In this document: positions 60,234 to 64,000 of the stretch, in pieces | Layout: each line of letters starts with the position of its first letter | Numbering within the stretch: the stretch's first letter is position 1 | Source of the DNA: Candidatus Omnitrophota bacterium | Lineage (GTDB): Bacteria > Omnitrophota > Gorgyraeia > Gygaellales > Profunditerraquicolaceae | NCBI GenBank assembly: GCA_022710715.1 | Contig: JAKLGJ010000004.1 | Location: 64,166-128,165, forward strand | Direction: 5' to 3' | Length of the DNA: 64,000 bases | Notes under the pieces: generated by a model | Seen by the model: the letters and a program-made list of their open reading frames with translations, nothing else | The model's database searches: none | What the model was told of the DNA's origin: nothing | Position numbers and translations under genes: made by a program

Positions 60234-61283
60234 ATGACAGTGATTAAAAGACACAGAACGCGGGTGGTAAAGATAGGCGCGGTGCGCATCGGTGGGGCTT
60301 TCCCCGTAGCCATCCAGTCGATGGCCAAAACAAAAACCGCTGCGGTCGAGCGGACCGTTGCCCAGATCAAGCGTTTGGCGGCGGCCGGTTGCGAGATCAT
60401 TCGCGTCGCGGTCAAGGATGAGGCGGATGCCCGCGCTATCGCTGCGATCAAACGACAGATACGTATCCCCCTGGTGGCGGATATCCATTTTGACTGGCGC
60501 CTGGCCATTCGCGCTGTCGACAGCGGGGCGGATAAGATCCGGTTGAATCCGGGCAATATCTTCAAAAGCAAACAGGTGCGCGAAGTGGTGGCAGCGGCTC
60601 AACAGGCGCGCATTCCTATACGGGTAGGATTGAATTCCGGCTCGGTACGAGGCGCCGGAGATCCGGTCCGGCGCATGGTGGATAGCGCGCTGGTCTATAC
60701 CCGGGCCATCGAGCGGATGAATTTCGATAACCTGGTGGTTTCTCTGAAGGCGTCCGACGCCGCCGGAACGGTCAGGGCTTATCGGGAATTCAGCCGGCAC
60801 ACCAGCTATCCGCTGCATCTGGGGGTGACGGCTACCGGTTTACCGGCGGAAGGGGTTATTAAATCCAGCGTGGCTATCGGCGCGCTGCTGCTGGACGGCA
60901 TCGGAGATACCATCCGGATATCGCTCACCGATACGCCGGAGAAAGAAATTCAGTCGGCCCGGACATTGCTCCAGGCGCTGGGCGTGCGCCATTTCCAGCA
61001 CCGGATCATCAGCTGTCCGACCTGCGGCAGATGCGAAGTGAATCTGATCAAGGTGGTCAATCAGCTTCAGCAGGCTCTGGCAGACAGACCTCTGGCCGGC
61101 CGCGCGCCGTTAAAGGTTGCGGTGATGGGCTGCGTGGTCAACGGTCCGGGAGAATCGAGAGAAGCGGATATCGGTATCGCTTTCGGTAAAAAAGAAGGAT
61201 TGCTTTTCAAAAAAGGCAAACCCATTCGAAAAATTCCCGTGGATAACTGCGTGAAAGTGCTGTTGCGGGAAATGAACCTGTAA
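60234..61283 (+). CDS. ispG: 4-hydroxy-3-methylbut-2-enyl diphosphate synthase
   Basis: This 349-residue [4Fe-4S] enzyme catalyses the penultimate step of the MEP pathway. The TIM barrel shows IRLNPGN and VRVGLNSGS-like segments (IRVGLNSGSVRGA), and the cluster-binding end has SCPTCGRCEVN and VMGCVVNGPGE. The length is that of the short bacterial form without the plant-type insertion. It lies 2 bases after rseP and 17 bases before proS. Confidence 0.96.
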   Translation: MTVIKRHRTRVVKIGAVRIGGAFPVAIQSMAKTKTAAVERTVAQIKRLAAAGCEIIRVAVKDEADARAIAAIKRQIRIPLVADIHFDWRLAIRAVDSGADKIRLNPGNIFKSKQVREVVAAAQQARIPIRVGLNSGSVRGAGDPVRRMVDSALVYTRAIERMNFDNLVVSLKASDAAGTVRAYREFSRHTSYPLHLGVTATGLPAEGVIKSSVAIGALLLDGIGDTIRISLTDTPEKEIQSARTLLQALGVRHFQHRIISCPTCGRCEVNLIKVVNQLQQALADRPLAGRAPLKVAVMGCVVNGPGESREADIGIAFGKKEGLLFKKGKPIRKIPVDNCVKVLLREMNL

Positions 61284-61300
61284 ACAATAGAGGCGAGAAC

Positions 61301-62545
61301 ATGTATTGGTCAAAAGGATTCATTCCTACGCTCAAAGAAGTGCCCGGTGAAGCCGAATCTATCAGCCATCAACTGATGCTGCGCGCGGGATTGATCCGCA
61401 TGCTTATGGCCGGGGCGTACTCGTATCTTCCTTTCGGCTTGCGGGCGCTGAACAATATTCAAACTATCATCCGGCAGGAGATGAACGCCGCAGGCGCCAA
61501 CGAACTGCTCTTGCCGGCTCTGCAGCCGCTTGAACTCTGGTCCAGGACCGGGCGAGACAAAACCATCGGGGAGGTGATGATCCGGTTTACCGACCGGCGG
61601 GGAAGGAACATTTGTCTGGGACCGACCCACGAAGAAGTGATCACCGATCTGGTGGCTAATCATGTTTCTTCCTACAAACAGCTGCCGCTGGTGCTCTATC
61701 AGATCCAGACCAAGTTCCGCGACGAGATCCGGCCGCGTTTCGGCCTGGTGCGTTGCTGCGAGTTCATCATGAAAGACGCCTATAGTTTCGATCAGGATGA
61801 AGCCGGCCTGGATAAGAATTACAACTGTATGCTGGAGGCGTATAAAAGGATATTCAAGCGCTGCGGTCTGGATTGCGTGGTGGTGGAGGCGGATTCCGGA
61901 GTGATGGGTGGAAACGTTTCGCACGAGTTCATGGTCCCGGCTGCGTGCGGCGAGGATATTGTCTGGGTGTGTCCTCAATGCAAAACGCCCAAGCCGTTCA
62001 AGGACGAGCCTGCCCGGCAATGCGCCTGCGGTACGGCCATGGAGAAGCGCAATACGATCGAGATAGGTCATATTTTCAAGCTGGGCACTAAATACAGCAG
62101 CCTGCTTAACGCCAATTTTCTCGACGCCCAGGGTAAACAACAACCGGTGATCATGGGCTGTTACGGTATCGGCGTCTCGCGGATGATTGCGACCGTCATC
62201 GAACAGAATCACGATCAGGCCGGCATCATCTGGCCGAAAGAAGTGGCGCCCTTCGACGTCATGGTCATTCCGCTGGATGTAACCAATGCCGCGATGATGG
62301 AAAAGGCGCGGGGGGTATATGCCGCTTTGACCGGCGCGGGGAAAAACGTGTTACTGGATGATCGCGACGAGCGCGCAGGTGTCAAGTTCAAGGATGCGGA
62401 TCTGGTGGGGATCCCGCTGCAGGTGATTATCGGCAAAGAGACCCTGAACAAAGGCACGCTGGAGTTAAAAGAACGCGCGACCGGTATCAAGACCATCGAT
62501 GCGCCGGAAGTCGTGATCAAACGCATATGCGAGGTGAGCCGATGA
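61301..62545 (+). CDS. proS: Prolyl-tRNA synthetase without the editing insertion
   Basis: This 414-residue class II synthetase charges tRNA-Pro. Motif 2 (FRDEIRPRFGLVRCCEFIMKDAYSF region) and motif 3 (GCYGIGVSRMIATVIEQNHD) are intact, and the anticodon-binding domain follows. The ~180-residue INS editing domain between motifs 2 and 3 of typical bacterial ProRS is missing. Only its flanking cysteine pairs remain (VCPQC and CACGTAMEKRNTIEIGHIF), giving a mitochondrial/alphaproteobacterial size. Mischarged Ala-tRNA-Pro would need a separate deacylase. The rimP ATG overlaps its stop. Confidence 0.94.
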   Translation: MYWSKGFIPTLKEVPGEAESISHQLMLRAGLIRMLMAGAYSYLPFGLRALNNIQTIIRQEMNAAGANELLLPALQPLELWSRTGRDKTIGEVMIRFTDRRGRNICLGPTHEEVITDLVANHVSSYKQLPLVLYQIQTKFRDEIRPRFGLVRCCEFIMKDAYSFDQDEAGLDKNYNCMLEAYKRIFKRCGLDCVVVEADSGVMGGNVSHEFMVPAACGEDIVWVCPQCKTPKPFKDEPARQCACGTAMEKRNTIEIGHIFKLGTKYSSLLNANFLDAQGKQQPVIMGCYGIGVSRMIATVIEQNHDQAGIIWPKEVAPFDVMVIPLDVTNAAMMEKARGVYAALTGAGKNVLLDDRDERAGVKFKDADLVGIPLQVIIGKETLNKGTLELKERATGIKTIDAPEVVIKRICEVSR

Positions 62546-63003
62546 GACTTGAAGAAGTGACGCGGGTGGTTCGGCCGCTGGCAGAGGAGTTGCTGTGCGC
62601 TCAACGCATGGAAGTGGTGGATCTGGCGCTGCGCTATGAAGGTTCGCGGATGGTGATCACCGTGCTGATCGACCGGCCGGAAGGCGGGATTACCCTTGAC
62701 GAATGCGCCGCAGTGAACCGGGCGCTGGGGGATAAGCTCGAGACTGCCGGATGTATCCAGCAGGGCTATATTCTGGAGGTGGCCTCTCCGGGAATCGACC
62801 GGCCTCTGAAAACCCGGCGTGATTTTGAGCGCTCGTTAAATAAACAAGCAAAGTTCTTCCTAAATGAAGGAATCAATGGTAAAATAGAATGGGATGGACA
62901 GATACAACGGGTAACCGATACGCTCGTCGCCATCACTACCAAAACAGGTCTGTTGGAAATCCCACTCACATCCATCAACAAGGCAAAATTGTTAATCGAC
63001 TAA
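62542..63003 (+). CDS. rimP: Ribosome maturation factor RimP
   Basis: This 153-residue protein assists 30S subunit assembly. The N-domain has YEGSRMVITVLIDRPEGGITLDEC and the hallmark LEVASPGIDRPLKTRRDFER follows. The C-terminal SH3-like domain ends in the usual position. GAGGTGA lies 5 bases before the ATG at 62542, inside the end of proS (ATGA overlap). The rimP-nusA order is the widespread arrangement. Confidence 0.95.
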   Translation: MRLEEVTRVVRPLAEELLCAQRMEVVDLALRYEGSRMVITVLIDRPEGGITLDECAAVNRALGDKLETAGCIQQGYILEVASPGIDRPLKTRRDFERSLNKQAKFFLNEGINGKIEWDGQIQRVTDTLVAITTKTGLLEIPLTSINKAKLLID

Positions 63004-63025
63004 AACAGTACCACAAGGGGTTGTT

Positions 63026-64000
63026 ATGAGCAAAGAATTACTGGATATTATTGAACAAATAGAGAGAGAAAAAGGCATTAAAAAAGAGATTCTGATTCAA
63101 GCGGTGGAGAGCGCTTTATTGAGTGCGGTGCGTCGCGTGATCGATGTCAAGCCGAATGAGGAGCTTACCGTCAAGCTTGATCCGGAGAACGGACAGATCA
63201 AGGCTTTTCGCAATAATGAAGAGATCACTTCCGTGGATTTCGGGCGCATCGCGGCTTCTGCGGCCCGGCAGGTGATTATTCAAAAGATCCGAGAAGCGGA
63301 AAAGGATGTGGTTTTCGGCGAATTCCAGGGTAAGGTCGGCGAGATCATCAGCGGTACCGTATACCGGTTTGATAAAGGGAATATTATCGTTGATCTGCTG
63401 GGCAAAGCCGAAGGTTTGCTGCCGAAAAGCGAACTGGGCGGTAAAGAGGAGTTCAAGCAGGGGCAGCGCGTGCGTGCACTGGTGCTGGAGGTGAAGAAAG
63501 AGTCCAAAGGCGCGCAGATCATCTTGAGCCGCAAACATCAGAATTTCGTGAAAAAGCTGTTCGAGTTGGAAGTCCCGGAGATCTACGAAGGCATTGTCGA
63601 GATCAAATCGATCTCCCGCCAGCCCGGCGAACGCACCAAGATCGCGGTCTGGTCTAAAGACGAGAAAGTCGATTCTATCGGCGCCTGCGTCGGAATGCGC
63701 GGCGGCCGGGTCAAGAATATCGTCAATGAACTTGCCGGGGAGAAGATTGATATCGTGCGTTATTTTGACGATATCCGGGAATATACCAAAGAAGCTTTAA
63801 AGCCGGCTGAAGTGTCGGAGATCAAGCTGGATAAAGCCAACAAGCGTGCCGAAGTGATCGTCAATGACGATCAGCTTTCTCTGGCTATCGGAAAACACGG
63901 GCAGAATGTCCGGCTGGCGTCCAAACTGGTGGGCTGGGAGCTGGATGTACGCACCAAGCTTACCGCCGCAGCTGCGATTCTCGACGGCAAAAAAGCGGAG
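63026..64000 (+). CDS. nusA: Transcription termination/antitermination factor NusA (3' truncated by window)
   Basis: The first 325 residues of NusA are visible and the frame is open to the last base. The N-terminal RNA-polymerase-binding domain (LLDIIEQIEREKGIKKEILIQAVE without the quoted length exceeding the core) is followed by an S1 domain (ISGTVYRFDKGNIIVDLLG), the KH1 region (VGMRGGRVKNIVNELAGEKIDIV) and KH2 (LAIGKHGQNVRLASKLVGW). AAGGGG lies about 7 bases before the ATG. infB is expected beyond the window. Confidence 0.96.
   Translation, partial: MSKELLDIIEQIEREKGIKKEILIQAVESALLSAVRRVIDVKPNEELTVKLDPENGQIKAFRNNEEITSVDFGRIAASAARQVIIQKIREAEKDVVFGEFQGKVGEIISGTVYRFDKGNIIVDLLGKAEGLLPKSELGGKEEFKQGQRVRALVLEVKKESKGAQIILSRKHQNFVKKLFELEVPEIYEGIVEIKSISRQPGERTKIAVWSKDEKVDSIGACVGMRGGRVKNIVNELAGEKIDIVRYFDDIREYTKEALKPAEVSEIKLDKANKRAEVIVNDDQLSLAIGKHGQNVRLASKLVGWELDVRTKLTAAAAILDGKKAE

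Overview
The window looks like the chromosome of a Gram-negative, LPS-bearing bacterium. It is most likely an Omnitrophota (candidate phylum OP3) member or a close PVC/Elusimicrobia-type relative. This rests on a complete Kdo pathway with lipid A and LPS-export genes, a very large secreted multidomain protein, an adjacent DUF4912/GH57 pair and compact plus-strand operons; I could not run a database search. Coding density is very high: no gap between genes exceeds about 220 bases. I see no tRNA, rRNA, CRISPR array, transposase or prophage gene.

Layout. 1-5.4 kb: nitrogen assimilation (end of gltB, gltD, asnB), a GAF-ANTAR antiterminator regulator and a small Cys-rich protein. 5.5-10.0 kb: pyrG behind a promoter and intrinsic-terminator leader, then carA and only the N-terminal half of carB. 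10.1-17.0 kb: small and accessory genes (a pilin-like peptide whose start codon lies in a long inverted repeat, GNAT, DUF1189, AlkD-like, inositol-phosphatase-like, cupin, M48 protease with zinc ribbons, YhiN-type flavoprotein). 17.0-26.4 kb: c-di-GMP signalling (a GGDEF protein, an HD-GYP protein and its partner with a related N-terminus), a thioesterase, DUF1846, a beta-CASP nuclease, an L27-like protein and a Ste24-like protease. 26.4-36.1 kb: LPS block, with lpxB and a Gfo/Idh gene on the minus strand and msbA-like, hldA, kdsB, kdsA, kdsD, kdsC, an lptC-lptA fusion and lptB on the plus strand. 36.2-38.9 kb: a trigger factor lacking its PPIase domain, clpP and a class V aminotransferase.

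39.0-46.2 kb holds the most striking gene: one 2374-residue exported protein. It appears to join a GDP-hexose phosphorylase-like HIT domain, a complete phosphohexomutase and a fucose-1-phosphate guanylyltransferase-like domain. It has its own strong promoter, a terminator hairpin inside its leader and a 13-bp hairpin after its stop. It sits between the aminotransferase gene and serA, which would otherwise form a serine-biosynthesis pair.

46.4-56.3 kb: serA, an UshA-like protein that has lost its metal-ligand motifs and gained thioredoxin-like parts, a homocitrate/isopropylmalate synthase-family enzyme, purA, two envelope lipoproteins, DUF4912 and GH57. 56.4-64.0 kb: the conserved uppS-cdsA-dxr-rseP-ispG-proS-rimP-nusA run, with a ProRS lacking the editing insertion; nusA runs off the end.

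Promoters are unusually readable: many fit TTGAnn-17-TAnnnT, several with an extended TGn. At three genes the -10 lies 6-7 bases before the ATG, which suggests leaderless mRNAs.
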